Shown: positions 46,938-56,571 of the stretch, in pieces
Position numbering within the stretch: the first letter of the stretch is position 1
How the letters are laid out: each line of letters starts with the position of its first letter
Assembly: GCA_963728295.1 (NCBI GenBank)
Contig: CAVSKB010000024.1
Location: 94,684 to 158,683 of the forward strand
Direction: 5' to 3'
From: DATJKD01 sp963728295
GTDB lineage: Bacteria > Pseudomonadota > Gammaproteobacteria > Steroidobacterales > Steroidobacteraceae
DNA length: 64,000 nt
Translations under genes and position numbers: made by a program
Notes under the pieces: model-generated
Databases searched by the model: none
The model's input: the letters and a program-made list of their open reading frames with translations, nothing else
Told to the model about the DNA's origin: nothing

Positions 46938-48081
46938 AGGCGGCTCTCGAGGCCGCGGTGGCTCCCGAACGCGCGAGCAGGATGCGCAGCATCCGGCGCA
47001 GCGGTTCCGCGGCGCCCCAGAGCAGCTGATCGCCGACCGTGAAGAGCGTGAGGTACTCGCCGCCCATTGCTGCCTTGCGCACGCGGCCGACCGCGATCTC
47101 GAGCCGCCCGCTGACCCGTGCCGGGGAGAGCTCGTGCATCGAGGCTTCCTTCGTATTGGGTATCAGGCGCACCCACTCGTTGCCACCCGCGAGGAGTTGC
47201 TCGATCTCGTCGAGGGGCAGGTCCTTTGTGAGCCTGAGCGTAACCGCCTGGCTGTGGCAGCGCATCGCGCCGATCCGCACGCACAGGCTCTCGACCGGTA
47301 TCGGGTCGCTGCTGCGACCGAGCATCCGGTTGAGCTCGGCGCCGCCCTTCCATTCCTCGCGGCTCTGTCCGTTCCCGAGGTCGGAATCGATCCAGGGGAT
47401 CAGGCTGCCGGCGAGCGCTGCGGCGAGCTCCGCGGTGGGGAGTCGCTCGCCCCGCATCGCGTCGGTGACTGCGCGATCGATGTCGAGAATGGCGCTGCCG
47501 GGATCGTCGAGCAGCTTCGCTGCCGACGCGTGTACCACGCCCATCTGCTCGAGGAGCTCCCGCATGTGTGACGCGCCGGCGCCCGAAGCCGCCTGGTAGG
47601 TCGCGACGCTGATCCACTGGACGAGCCCTGCGCGCAGCAGCCCGCCGATCGCCATCATCATCAGCGAAACGGTGCAGTTGCCGCCGATGAAGTCGCGCCT
47701 GCCGGCCTCAAGCGCCGCATCGATCATGTCGCCGTTGACCGGGTCGAGGATGATCACCGCGTCCTCGGACATGCGCAGCTTCGAGGCGGCATCGATCCAG
47801 TAACCCTGCCAGCCGGCGGCGCGCAGCCGGGGATGCACGTCGGCCGTGTAGTCGCCCCCCTGGCAGCTCACGATCGCCTCGAGCCCCGCAAGCGCGCGAA
47901 GATCGCGCGCATCGGCGAGCGGCGCAAGCGAACGACCGACCTCCGGCGCCGCGCCGCCTGCCTGCGAAGTGCTGAAGAAGACCGGTTCGATGAGCTCGAA
48001 GTCGCGCTCCGCGCGCATGCGCGCAAGGAGCACCGAGCCCACCATGCCGCGCCACCCGACGAATCCGACTCTCAAAGGCAA
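46930..48081 (-). CDS. asd: Aspartate-semialdehyde dehydrogenase
   Basis: 383 residues; reduces aspartyl phosphate to the semialdehyde that feeds lysine, methionine, threonine and peptidoglycan. It has the NADP motif VGFVGWRGMVGSVLLARM, the catalytic Cys in FIGGNCTVSLMMMAIGGL and the YQAASGAGASHMREL block of the E. coli-type enzyme. A His/Arg region is at VRIGAMRCHSQAVTLRL. It lies 6 bases after the aspartokinase-DAP decarboxylase gene, so steps 1 and 2 of the aspartate pathway are cotranscribed. Confidence 0.95.
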   Translation of the reverse strand: MPLRVGFVGWRGMVGSVLLARMRAERDFELIEPVFFSTSQAGGAAPEVGRSLAPLADARDLRALAGLEAIVSCQGGDYTADVHPRLRAAGWQGYWIDAASKLRMSEDAVIILDPVNGDMIDAALEAGRRDFIGGNCTVSLMMMAIGGLLRAGLVQWISVATYQAASGAGASHMRELLEQMGVVHASAAKLLDDPGSAILDIDRAVTDAMRGERLPTAELAAALAGSLIPWIDSDLGNGQSREEWKGGAELNRMLGRSSDPIPVESLCVRIGAMRCHSQAVTLRLTKDLPLDEIEQLLAGGNEWVRLIPNTKEASMHELSPARVSGRLEIAVGRVRKAAMGGEYLTLFTVGDQLLWGAAEPLRRMLRILLARSGATAASRAACA

Positions 48082-48087
48082 CCTCCG

Positions 48088-50677
48088 CTATACCAGCACT
48101 TCGACGGCCGGCTCGCGCAGGTTGTACCACGAACCCATCACGCGGCCGTAGGCCCCGGCGTTCGCGATCAGCAGCACGTCGCCCTCCTCCGTCGGAGGCA
48201 GCAGGCGCTCGTGGCCGAAGTGATCCGCCGATTCGCAGATCGGTCCGACCACGTTGTAGACCTCGGTACCGGGCTCACCCAGCCGCGTGAGGTTCACGAT
48301 GTCATGGTGCGCGCCGTACAAGGCGGGACGTATGAGCGAGTTCATGCCGGTGGCAACGCCCACGTACTGGACGGCGCCCTTGCCCTTGAGCTGGGTCACC
48401 TGTGCGACGAGCACGCCGGCCTGCGCCACGAGAAAACGACCGGGTTCCAGCCACAGCTCGAGCCGCGGCCAGCGGCGGCGCAGCTCGTCGATGACGATCT
48501 GCAACGCCGCGAGATCGATTGGCGCCTGCCCCGGCTTTTCTGGCACGCCCAACCCACCGCCAAGATTGACGATCGCGCGCGCCGGTGAATCGCGAAGCAA
48601 GGCCGCCGAGCAGTTGCCCCACTTCCTGCCAGTTGCGGACGTCGAATACGCCGCTGCCGGTGTGGGCATGAAGACCCACGATGCGTGCCCCGAGCGACGC
48701 GACCCGGCGCTCGAGCTCGTCGAGCTCGAAGAGCGGCACGCCGAACTTCGAATGCACGCCGGCGGTGCGCACGTGGTCGTGGTGACCACGCCCATAGCCG
48801 GTATCGATGCGCACCAGCAGGTCGCGCCCGCGGAACAGTTCGCCCCAGTGACGCAGCGGATGCAGGTTGTCGAGCGTCATCCACGCTCCGCTCTCGAGCG
48901 CCCACGCGTACTCGTCGCGGGGCGCAAAGTTGGGCGTATACAGGATCCGCTTCCGATCGATGGCGGGGACGGCCTCGAGCACCCGCTCGACTTCGCCGCG
49001 CGACACGCACTCGAACCCGAGGCCCTGCTCGGCAAAGCCCGCAAGGATCTCGGGGTGCGGATTCGCCTTTATCGCGTACAGGAGCTGGTCGATACCCTTG
49101 AGCGCCTTGAGCTCCTCGGCGCTTCGGGTCAGCGTCGAGCGCTCGTAAACATAGGCGCTCCCGCGCCCGGTCGCGATCTCGATCAGCTCGGCGCGCCGCG
49201 CATGCCACCAGGGGGAAGGACCCGGTGCCGTCGCGGGGCCCTGGCCGTGGATCTGCTCCCAGGTCGGTCCCAGCACGCGATCCGCGGGCACGTGGCGCAC
49301 GGTCAGGTCGTGCAGCCGCCGCACCAGCCGGTCGCCTTGCTCCTCGTCGACTACGAAGGTCAGGTTCAGGTCGTTGGCTGCCTGCGTCACCAGGTAGATC
49401 TTGTGCTCCTCGAAGAGCTCCAGCGCGTCGCCGAGACGGTGCAGCACCGCGCGGATATTGCGGCCGACGAGGCTTACTGCCGCGCAGGGACCGATGACCT
49501 CGACGCGGCAGATGCGCGCGAGATCGGTGACCAGCCGCTGCAGCGCACGCGGCTCGAGCGCGTTGACCGCCGGGTCGAGCGTGACCGTCACGCTGGTCTC
49601 GGACGTCGACACCAGGTCGATCGAAAGCCCGTGATCCTTGAAGACGGAGAACGCGTCGGCGAGAAAGCCGACCTGGTGCCACATTCCCAGCGTCTCCATG
49701 GCCACCAGCGTGATGCCTTTCTTGACGCACACCGCCTTGACCCGCGCACCGCCGTCGCCGCCGGTCGCCGTGATCTCGGTGCCGTCATGCTCGGGAAACT
49801 GCGTCGCATGTATGGTGAGCGGTATCGAGTACTGCTTGGCAGGCAGGATGCAGCGCGGGTGCAGCACCTTGGCGCCGCTGCTCGCGATTTCCTGAGCCTC
49901 GTCGTAATCGAGCGAGCGCAGGAGACGCGCACCGGTCACCGCGTGCGGATTCGCGGTGAACATGCCCGGCACGTCCGTCCAGATCTCGAGCCGGCGCGCG
50001 CCGAGCTTTGCGGCGATATAGCTGCCGCTCGTGTCGGACCCGCCGCGCCCGAGCAGCACGGTTTCGCCCTGCGCATCGCTCGCGATGAAACCCTGGGTCA
50101 CGTAGACGACGCCGTCGCGTGACAACCGCCGCTGCAGCTCGGGATCGGGCTCGAAGTTGCAGGTGGCCGACAGGAAATTCACGCGCTCGTTGGTATGCGG
50201 GCGTTCTTCGGCGCGCAACAGGCTGCGCGCGTCCAGCCACTCGACGTCGAGACCAAGCGTGCCGAGGTACGCAGCACCGAGCCGAGTCGCCATCAACTCT
50301 CCTGCCGCCATCACCCGCGCGCGCAGACGGTCGCTTACCTCGCCGATCAGTTGTATCCCCGATGCGACGCGGCGCAGTTCCGCCAGATGCTGCTCCAGGT
50401 CGGGGACGCCCTGCATGCCGAGCTCGCGCGCGAGCGTCCGGTGACGCTCCTCGATCTGCGCCATGACTGGGGTCCAGTCGCCCGATGGCGCCCGGAGCAG
50501 AAGTTGCTCCAGCCGGTCGGTGATCCCCGACAATGCCGAATGCACCACGACCGGCCGAACGCCCTCGGCCAGTCGCATCCGCACGACCGCGGCGACGTTC
50601 TTCCAGTTGTTCGCGCTCGAGACGCTGGTGCCGCCGAATTTCAGGACGACCCAGGGCGAATCGATAGTGGTGCTCAT
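48088..50677 (-). CDS. Bifunctional aspartate kinase / diaminopimelate decarboxylase (LysC-LysA fusion), one frameshift
   Basis: A fused protein of about 862 residues joining the first and last steps of lysine synthesis. Residues about 1-300 are the kinase (WVVLKFGGTSVSSANNWKNV, LLGRGGSDTSGSYIAAKLGA, IWTDVPGMFTANP). ACT domains with GITLVAMETLGMWHQVGFLA and VSLVGRNIRAVL follow to about 470. From about 500 the PLP decarboxylase has LLYAIKANPHPEIL with the PLP lysine, VGLHAHTGSGVFD, and after one extra base near 48610 ARAIVNLGGGLGVPEKPG, WLEPGRFLVA and GAYGRVMGSWYN. Such fusions are known from Xanthomonas and relatives. Feedback by lysine is likely through the ACT domains. Confidence 0.92.
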
Positions 50678-50730
50678 CAGGGCCCGCCGGCTCCCCCGGA
50701 GCGGAGCGGCCGGGGAAAGTCTTCCCGAGT

Positions 50731-50934
50731 TCAGGTGTCGTCGAAGAAGTCCTTCAATTCCTTCTGCAGTCGCTTCTCCGCCAGCACGTCCTCGAGCTTG
50801 CTCCAGGCCGCCTTGCCGCGTTTGACGACGGGCTTGCGTCGGTCGACGCGCTCGATGAAGCGATCGTAGTCGACGTCCTCAGCGCTCGCCGTGAACTCCT
50901 GATCGAGGTCGAAATGTTCCTCGTCTCGTTCCAT
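50731..50934 (-). CDS. Small conserved-looking acidic protein, unknown function
   Basis: 67 residues, very acidic N-terminal half (MERDEEHFDLDQEFTASAED) and a charged helical C-terminus (WSKLEDVLAEKRLQKELKDF). No membrane segment or signal. The C-terminal pattern resembles small PA3496-like gammaproteobacterial proteins, which is only an impression. A good promoter lies 64 bases upstream, and it is 53 bases before the lysC-lysA gene, so it may be the first gene of that operon. Confidence 0.65.
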   Translation of the reverse strand: MERDEEHFDLDQEFTASAEDVDYDRFIERVDRRKPVVKRGKAAWSKLEDVLAEKRLQKELKDFFDDT

Positions 50935-50997
50935 GTCGCACTCTGAGAAAACCCTGACTTTTCAATGCGCTGCCCGCACAAGGGCACAGGGCTGCGA

Positions 50998-51025
50998 ACT
51001 ATATACGAAATTCGCCGGTTCTCAA
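50998..51025 (-). promoter_or_regulatory. Sigma-70 promoter before the small acidic gene / lysCA operon
   Basis: On the minus strand TTGAGA (51025-51020) and TATAGT (51003-50998) with 16-base spacing. It stands out in an AT-richer stretch of the otherwise GC-rich window and is correctly placed for 50934. Confidence 0.6.
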
Positions 51026-51118
51026 CTGTTCTTTGCTGCAGTGCAAGGGCCGCTGGGGCACGCACGTTCGGCGCGCCTGATGTCGCGGCAGACAGGCATT
51101 CAAAACAAAGCCTTACGG

Positions 51119-51931
51119 CTACTTATGCGAGACGGTTACAGGGGCACCATGGGCGAGTCCCAGGCCTTCGGCAGCGCTCTGTTCCGCCCGCGCAATCTCG
51201 AGGACCCCGAACGAATTGACCAGGGCGAGGTAGTCACCGGGGCGTACGTCGGAGTACGTCCTGCGCAATGGGATCTCGACACCGCCTATCCGCACCAGGG
51301 CGCGGGCGAGCGTGTGCAGCAGCGCGCCGTCGATGTTGGTTATCAGGTTGCCGAAGTGATCGATGGTCACGACCGCACCGGTGATCTGTCCCCCAGCCTG
51401 GGTGGGCGCCTCGAGCCAGCCGGGCACGAGCTCGTCGACACGCTCGCCAAGACTGTCGGGCGCTGCACGGCCCGCGGCGAGCTCGGCAGCAACGGGCGCG
51501 AAGATGTCGCGACCGTGAAACGTCGCGCTGGGCCGCGTAACGCCGAGCGAGGCGATGAACGAGTCTGAGAGCTGCCGCAATCTCGGCGCCGCGAGCGCTT
51601 CGACCACGTTCCCGAGCAGCCCGTTGTCCGGTGCGAGAAATAGATGCCCGTCGCCTTCGACAACCGCGATGCCGCGCGGCCCGCCGACGCCCGGATCGAC
51701 CACGGCGACGTGAACCGTGCCCTGCGGAAAATAGCGATAGGCGCGGGCCAGCCAGAAGCCCGCCTCGACAGGCCAGTGAGCAAGCACCTCGTGGGTCAGG
51801 TCGACGATCCTGGCGTCGTGGAACCGGGCAAGGATCTGGCCTTTCATGACCCCCACGAACGGATCCTGCAACCCGAAATCGCTGGTAAGCGTGATGACGC
51901 CGCTGGCGTCGAATGCGCCGTGTCCTGCCAT
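51119..51931 (-). CDS. S-adenosylmethionine hydrolase (SAM hydroxide adenosyltransferase family)
   Basis: 270 residues of the former DUF62 family, trimeric enzymes that split SAM to adenosine and methionine. Seen are ITLTSDFGLQDPFVGVMKG with the conserved Asp, VVDPGVGGPRG, FLAPDNGLLGNV, TFHGRDIFAPVAAELAAG and DHFGNLITNID, all typical. The start is the ATG at 51931. It is the last gene of a minus-strand run after the AAA/M41 protease and TerB-DUF697 genes (26-base gap). Its cellular purpose in this setting is unknown. Confidence 0.88.
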   Translation of the reverse strand: MAGHGAFDASGVITLTSDFGLQDPFVGVMKGQILARFHDARIVDLTHEVLAHWPVEAGFWLARAYRYFPQGTVHVAVVDPGVGGPRGIAVVEGDGHLFLAPDNGLLGNVVEALAAPRLRQLSDSFIASLGVTRPSATFHGRDIFAPVAAELAAGRAAPDSLGERVDELVPGWLEAPTQAGGQITGAVVTIDHFGNLITNIDGALLHTLARALVRIGGVEIPLRRTYSDVRPGDYLALVNSFGVLEIARAEQSAAEGLGLAHGAPVTVSHK

Positions 51932-51957
51932 GATGGTCGGTGAGCCCTGTCCGCGGC

Positions 51958-52932
51958 CTATTCCTCGGTGGTCCCGGTTGCGCGTATGAGCGAGGCGAGC
52001 TCACGCGGGTTGATCGATTGCGCGCGCTGTTCTATTTCGGCGCGATAACGCGGCGCGAGACCGCGTGCCTCGGCGAGAAGCTCGGTGAACGCCGACTTGA
52101 GCGACGCAGCGTCGAGCCGGCGACCACCTGCGTAGTAGCGCTGCGCGACACGCCCGAGCGCGTAGGTCATCGCGAAGCTCATCCCGGAGCTTGCCGTCTG
52201 GCGGCCGAGCGTGCGGCCCAGACCGCCACCCAGCGAGCCCAGAAGTCCGCCGAGCAGCTTGCGGCCGAACTGCTCCAGATATTGCGAGGTGAGTCCGACG
52301 CCGAGCGTCGCGATGAAATCCCGCGTGTGATCGCGGTCGAGCTCGTATCCGTACGACTTGCCGATGCGGTAAACCATCCGCATCTGCAGCGGAATGATCG
52401 CCATCGACGACAGACCCTCCGGTAGCAACTCGAGCGCGGCATTGGTGATCGCCGCCTTGCGGATCATCTGCTCGAGCTCCGTTTCAGACAGGTTCGACTT
52501 CCCGAGGACCGCGCCCGACACCGGGGCAGCGTGCGCCTCCTTACCCTCGTCCGACGCAGCGTGCGCCATTTCATCCGCACGGCGATTCAGCTCACCCGTG
52601 ACGGCGACCGGCAGGTCGAGCGCCGTTGCGAGCCTGCTCAGAAAGTCCTGCTCCGCCGTGCCGTGCGCTCCGTCGGCGTCGCACACGCCGACTGCCATTT
52701 CGTAGGCGAGCTGCCGCGAGGCCTGCGTCGGCAGCATTGCGGCAAGCTGTACCAGATCGGGTTTCGCGATCAGCGCATCGCGGTAGAGCGCGGGCAGATC
52801 GACCCCGCCCTGCGATCCGAGGGCGTCGGCGACCTGCTTGACCGCGGCGCGCTCGCGCTCGTCCTTGAGGCCGTCGGCGAATGCGGCCATCAGCGCTATC
52901 GTCATAACGGCACGGTTTTCCTGCTCTGTCAT
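51958..52932 (-). CDS. TerB-like / DUF697-like protein, partner of the AAA-M41 protease
   Basis: 324 residues. The N-terminal half (about 1-130) has the TerB-like pattern of helices with acidic residues: MTIALMAAFADGLKDERERA then AVKQVADAL, and VGVCDADGAHGTAEQDFLSR. The second half from about 150 has a DUF697-like region, KAAITNAALELLP, IIPLQMRMVYRIGKSYGYEL and a Gly-rich hydrophobic hairpin (KLLGGLLGSLGGGLGRTLGR) that may insert in the membrane. Its ATG overlaps the stop of the AAA/M41 gene (52929-52932), so the two products are probably made together. No function is assigned. Confidence 0.7.
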   Translation of the reverse strand: MTEQENRAVMTIALMAAFADGLKDERERAAVKQVADALGSQGGVDLPALYRDALIAKPDLVQLAAMLPTQASRQLAYEMAVGVCDADGAHGTAEQDFLSRLATALDLPVAVTGELNRRADEMAHAASDEGKEAHAAPVSGAVLGKSNLSETELEQMIRKAAITNAALELLPEGLSSMAIIPLQMRMVYRIGKSYGYELDRDHTRDFIATLGVGLTSQYLEQFGRKLLGGLLGSLGGGLGRTLGRQTASSGMSFAMTYALGRVAQRYYAGGRRLDAASLKSAFTELLAEARGLAPRYRAEIEQRAQSINPRELASLIRATGTTEE

Positions 52933-55784
52933 CGTCGTCTCCGTTTGGACGGCACGCGGCGCGTACTGCGCGCGGCGCGCGCACGTGCCCGCGCCTTCCC
53001 GAGCTGCGCCTCGTGCGAGCTTACGATCGCGCGCAATTGCCTGCGATCCAGCTCCTGTTCCAGGAGCAGCGCTTCACTCAGCTGGTCGAGCAGGCCGCGA
53101 TGCGTCCGCAGGCGCGCGAGCGTTGCGCGATACGAATTCTTGAGCAAGCGGTCGATCTGCCGGAGCTGGGCCGTGGTCGGCGTGCTGGTCCAGTGCAGAC
53201 CACCGTCCTGCCCCAGCCCGGACTGGCAGACGAGCAGAGTTGCGATTCCGGTCGCGACCGCGAGATCGCTGCTGGTGCTGGGCCCTCCAGCGCCCAACCC
53301 GACGTTATCTGCGCCGTACACCAGCTCCTCGGCGGCCCGGCCCGCGAGCGCAGTCTCGATGCGCTCGAGCGCCGAGCGTCGCGTCATGCCGTTGCCCTCA
53401 CGCGGGACGGTGGCGACGAAGCCGAGCGTGCCGTCGGTGCGCGGGATGATCGTCACCAGCGCGATATCGTTGTCGCCCCCCTTGTTCGTGAGCTGCGCTA
53501 TCGCGTGGCCGGATTCGTGCACTGCCGTCCGCCGCATCTCCTCGAGCGGCCGGCGCCGCGTGTCGAAAGAACCGCGCGGTCGCCGCGTGACCTCGGCAAC
53601 GAGATCTTCCTGGTTGATAGGACGCCCGCGCTTGCGCGCCCGGCGTGCTGCTCCACGCACGAAGAAATCCACATCGGCGCCGGTGAGGCCGAACGCAAGC
53701 TCGGCGAGATGGCGCTCCTGGACGTCGTCGGCGACGTTGCCCTCCTTCCGATGCGAGGCCAGGCGATCGCCGAACATGCGCTGCAGGCTGGCGACGTTCG
53801 GCAGCGGAATTGCAATCGTCTGGTCGAGCCGCCCGGCGCGACGCAGCGCCGGGTCCACCATCTCCGCATTGTTCGTTGCTGCGACGACCACGACGGGCTC
53901 GTGCGCGTGGAACCCCTGCAGCTGCTCGAGCAGCGCGTTGATGACCTCGGTCTGGTACTGCGCGTTCGGCCCGGACAGGCGCTCGCGGCTGCCGACACTG
54001 TCGATCTCGTCGATGAACAGGATCGAGGGCGCATAGCGCCGTGCCTCGTTGAAGTCCGCGCGCATCGCCCGCAAGTGGACGTCGAGTCCGCCAGCGGCCT
54101 GCCAGTTGGCGGCGCTCGCAACCACGAAACGCACCCCGCAATCGCGTGCGATGGAGCGTGCGAGCGTCGTCTTCCCCACGCCGGGCGGCCCTACAAGCAG
54201 CAGGCCGCGGTCGATCGCGGCCCACGGAAGCACGCCGGTCTGGGCCGCGCGGATGTCGGCGATCAGGTCCTCCGCCACCTGTCGCGCCTCGCCCAGTCCG
54301 TGGAGGCTCGCAAGCGCCGGCGCATCGACCGCCGACACTTGCCGCAGGCGCGCACGCACGCGCTGGCGCAGGTACTGCACCGCCTGCGAGGCCGTCAGCT
54401 TGAGCCGCCGCGGGGCATGGAAGTCGGCCGCGATCAGGTAGCGGGTCCAGTCGGGCCCACCGCGGTCCCAGTTGGCCGGCGGCGGTGTGCCGAAGACGCT
54501 GGCAAAGATCCGCGCGAAGAGCCGGCGGTCGATCCGCGGCAGCGTAAGCACGAGGTCCGCGACGCGCCGCAACGCTTCGGGCACTTCGCTCTGACGTGTG
54601 CAGCCGATCAGCACGGTCGAGCTATGGATCGCGAGCTCGTGCGCCATCCACTCGGCGTCCCAGAGAGAGCGGTAGGCGTGAAAGGAGATCAGGAAATAGT
54701 CGCCGGCAGAGATCCCGGTGAGATCGAGAAAGCAGCGGGAATCGTCGCCGGATACGGCCTTGGCCCGATCCACCGCCGGCTTGCCCTTGCGACCGAGTTC
54801 GGGCTCGAGCAGACCCGCAACGATATCCTCAACGAACGGGATGTCCGATTCGATGACGATGATTGGATGCGAGCCGCTCACGAAGCGTGCGAGCTGCGCG
54901 ATCGGATCGTCGGCCTGGGTTTGCGAATTGAAGCGCTTGAGCAGCGTATTGCCCACCCGCTCGCGCACCGCGTCGGCGAGCAGTACCGATACCACGGCAC
55001 GCGTGATCTCGCGATCCGAGACGGTTTCCTCCAGCGCCTGCGGTCTGGGAGGCCGGACCGGCGCGGCCTCATCCGTTGCGTCTTCTTCCGGCGGAGCCGT
55101 GACCGGCGTGGTCTCCTCGGTCGCCACCGGCGCTTCGGCCGCCGGCGCGTCGAGGTACGGGCATTGCGGGACGCGCGCGGTGCCGAGAGCGACCGGGTCC
55201 TTCTCGTCGATCATCTCGACCTCGCCGCCGGTCGATACGGCCAGCGTCGTGCGCCACATCGTGCCGTCGTAGGCGACCGTCGCCGGCACGAGGAACCGGC
55301 CCTGGCCGTCCTGGCCGCCGATTCGCAGCGGCCTGATATGCGAACGCAGCTCCTCGAGCTCAGGCGTCACGGCCTCCCCTTCCGACGGCAGCAGCTCGAG
55401 TTCCGCTTCGAGCAGCGTGAAGGGCCCATCCGAGCCTCGCAGGAAGAACACGAAGAACCGCAGGTAGTCGAGTACTGTCTCGGCGTTGAGCACCAGGCCT
55501 TCGGACGCGTTGGCGGCATGTATCGGGTCGGATCGCCCTTCGAGCGGCAACATCGCGTCGTCGCCGTCCAGCAGGTAGCGCACGCGGATCTCGTCGCCGC
55601 GCGCGATCCGTACTTCGATCAGCGCATGGCGGGCATAGAAGCGCGGCCGAAGGTAACGCGCGACGGTGAGCTCCCACCCGTCATAAACGTCCGGGGATTC
55701 CTTGCGCAGGCGCGCCAGCAGTTCAGCGGCGCGGGATTCTTCTAGGTTGACCCAGGGGAAGCCGATCCCAAGCTTCTTCTCCAT
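52929..55784 (-). CDS. FtsH-like AAA+ ATPase with M41 zinc metalloprotease domain and large soluble N-terminus
   Basis: 951 residues. About 1-270 is unassigned with a Pro/Glu-rich linker near 210-250. About 300-430 looks like a degenerate AAA module without Walker A. A complete AAA+ module follows: LLLVGPPGVGKTTLARSIAR near 530, SILFIDEIDSVGSRERL near 590, an Arg-finger region ALRRAGRLDQTI. The M41 protease has HESGH near 755, GRAAEELVYGADNVG, and the third metal ligand in TSSDLAVATG. Unlike FtsH there is no N-terminal membrane helix pair, so it is probably cytosolic. The C-terminus is very Arg-rich. It heads an operon with a TerB/DUF697-like protein and a SAM hydrolase. Confidence 0.85.
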   Translation of the reverse strand: MEKKLGIGFPWVNLEESRAAELLARLRKESPDVYDGWELTVARYLRPRFYARHALIEVRIARGDEIRVRYLLDGDDAMLPLEGRSDPIHAANASEGLVLNAETVLDYLRFFVFFLRGSDGPFTLLEAELELLPSEGEAVTPELEELRSHIRPLRIGGQDGQGRFLVPATVAYDGTMWRTTLAVSTGGEVEMIDEKDPVALGTARVPQCPYLDAPAAEAPVATEETTPVTAPPEEDATDEAAPVRPPRPQALEETVSDREITRAVVSVLLADAVRERVGNTLLKRFNSQTQADDPIAQLARFVSGSHPIIVIESDIPFVEDIVAGLLEPELGRKGKPAVDRAKAVSGDDSRCFLDLTGISAGDYFLISFHAYRSLWDAEWMAHELAIHSSTVLIGCTRQSEVPEALRRVADLVLTLPRIDRRLFARIFASVFGTPPPANWDRGGPDWTRYLIAADFHAPRRLKLTASQAVQYLRQRVRARLRQVSAVDAPALASLHGLGEARQVAEDLIADIRAAQTGVLPWAAIDRGLLLVGPPGVGKTTLARSIARDCGVRFVVASAANWQAAGGLDVHLRAMRADFNEARRYAPSILFIDEIDSVGSRERLSGPNAQYQTEVINALLEQLQGFHAHEPVVVVAATNNAEMVDPALRRAGRLDQTIAIPLPNVASLQRMFGDRLASHRKEGNVADDVQERHLAELAFGLTGADVDFFVRGAARRARKRGRPINQEDLVAEVTRRPRGSFDTRRRPLEEMRRTAVHESGHAIAQLTNKGGDNDIALVTIIPRTDGTLGFVATVPREGNGMTRRSALERIETALAGRAAEELVYGADNVGLGAGGPSTSSDLAVATGIATLLVCQSGLGQDGGLHWTSTPTTAQLRQIDRLLKNSYRATLARLRTHRGLLDQLSEALLLEQELDRRQLRAIVSSHEAQLGKARARARAARSTRRVPSKRRRR

Positions 55785-55849
55785 CGCCAGAGCCTACCAA
55801 ATGCGGTCCGTGACCGCTGATTCCACAGCAGGCGGAACTTCGGCGATGT

Positions 55850-56458
55850 CTAGTCCGCGAGTTCGCTCTGCACGGTCCGGCGCCGTCGCCGCTCCGGCGC
55901 ATCGTTCAACCTGTAGATCGACCGTGCATCGATCGAGAGGCCAGGGGTGCGCCCCTCCGCAACCTTGTGGAGGTAGGCGGCCTCACCCCAGGTTGCCACG
56001 CCGCAGCCGTGCAGCAGCCGATCGAGCAGGCTACGTGCCGTGGCTGTGCACGGCAGATCGGCCGACGTCACCTCCGGACAGCCGCTTCGCTTCTGTACCT
56101 GGTATGCGTTGAGGCCGCGTATCAGCGCCCGATCCTCCTCGAGCATGCCACCCGGTACAGCCAGCCCGCGGTCGAGCGCGTATCGAAGCGTCGCTTCGAG
56201 GTCGCCACCCAGCTGGTACCGTACGGTGTCCTCGCTGGCGCCGTGGTGCACCGCGTAGGCCTTGAGGGCAAGATCGATCGAACGTGCCAGCAGCGACAGA
56301 ACCGGCGACGGGACGTACCAGGGATCCTGCGCGACATAGGCGTCGGCCGCCGCTGCATGGCTGAACGCCACCCAGAGGAGGTCTTGGTCATCGAGACCAG
56401 CCTCATGGTCGCCCTCAAGCGCCTCCCTGGCCGACGTTGCGCCTGGACGCCGGTTCAT
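55850..56458 (-). CDS. Uncharacterised alpha-helical protein, HEPN-like
   Basis: 202 residues, mainly helical. The stretch WVAFSHAAAADAYVAQDPWY then VPSPVLSLLARSIDLALKAYAVHHGASEDTV (read in parts) resembles HEPN-like proteins with the form ...LLAhAIELALKAYLlHxG..., followed by a GHDLEALL-like GGDLEATLRYAL. The RNase motif RxxxxH of toxic HEPN proteins is not evident. It is 65 bases upstream of the AAA/M41 gene on the same strand and could belong to its operon. Function unknown. Confidence 0.6.
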   Translation of the reverse strand: MNRRPGATSAREALEGDHEAGLDDQDLLWVAFSHAAAADAYVAQDPWYVPSPVLSLLARSIDLALKAYAVHHGASEDTVRYQLGGDLEATLRYALDRGLAVPGGMLEEDRALIRGLNAYQVQKRSGCPEVTSADLPCTATARSLLDRLLHGCGVATWGEAAYLHKVAEGRTPGLSIDARSIYRLNDAPERRRRRTVQSELAD

Positions 56459-56571
56459 CGGCGCATTGTCACCGTTTCAGCGCAATACGCCAGATGTATC
56501 GCTCGCCGCGCGCCTGCATGGCCGAAAATGCCTTCGCACCTTGAGCCGGCGTTCATGACACGCGCCGCGGC

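Noticed and set aside
53013..55745. 910-codon plus-strand open frame opposite the AAA/M41 gene
   Set aside because: Shadow of the real gene's codon use; Arg/Gln/Ala-rich without motifs, while the minus frame has intact AAA+ and protease motifs.
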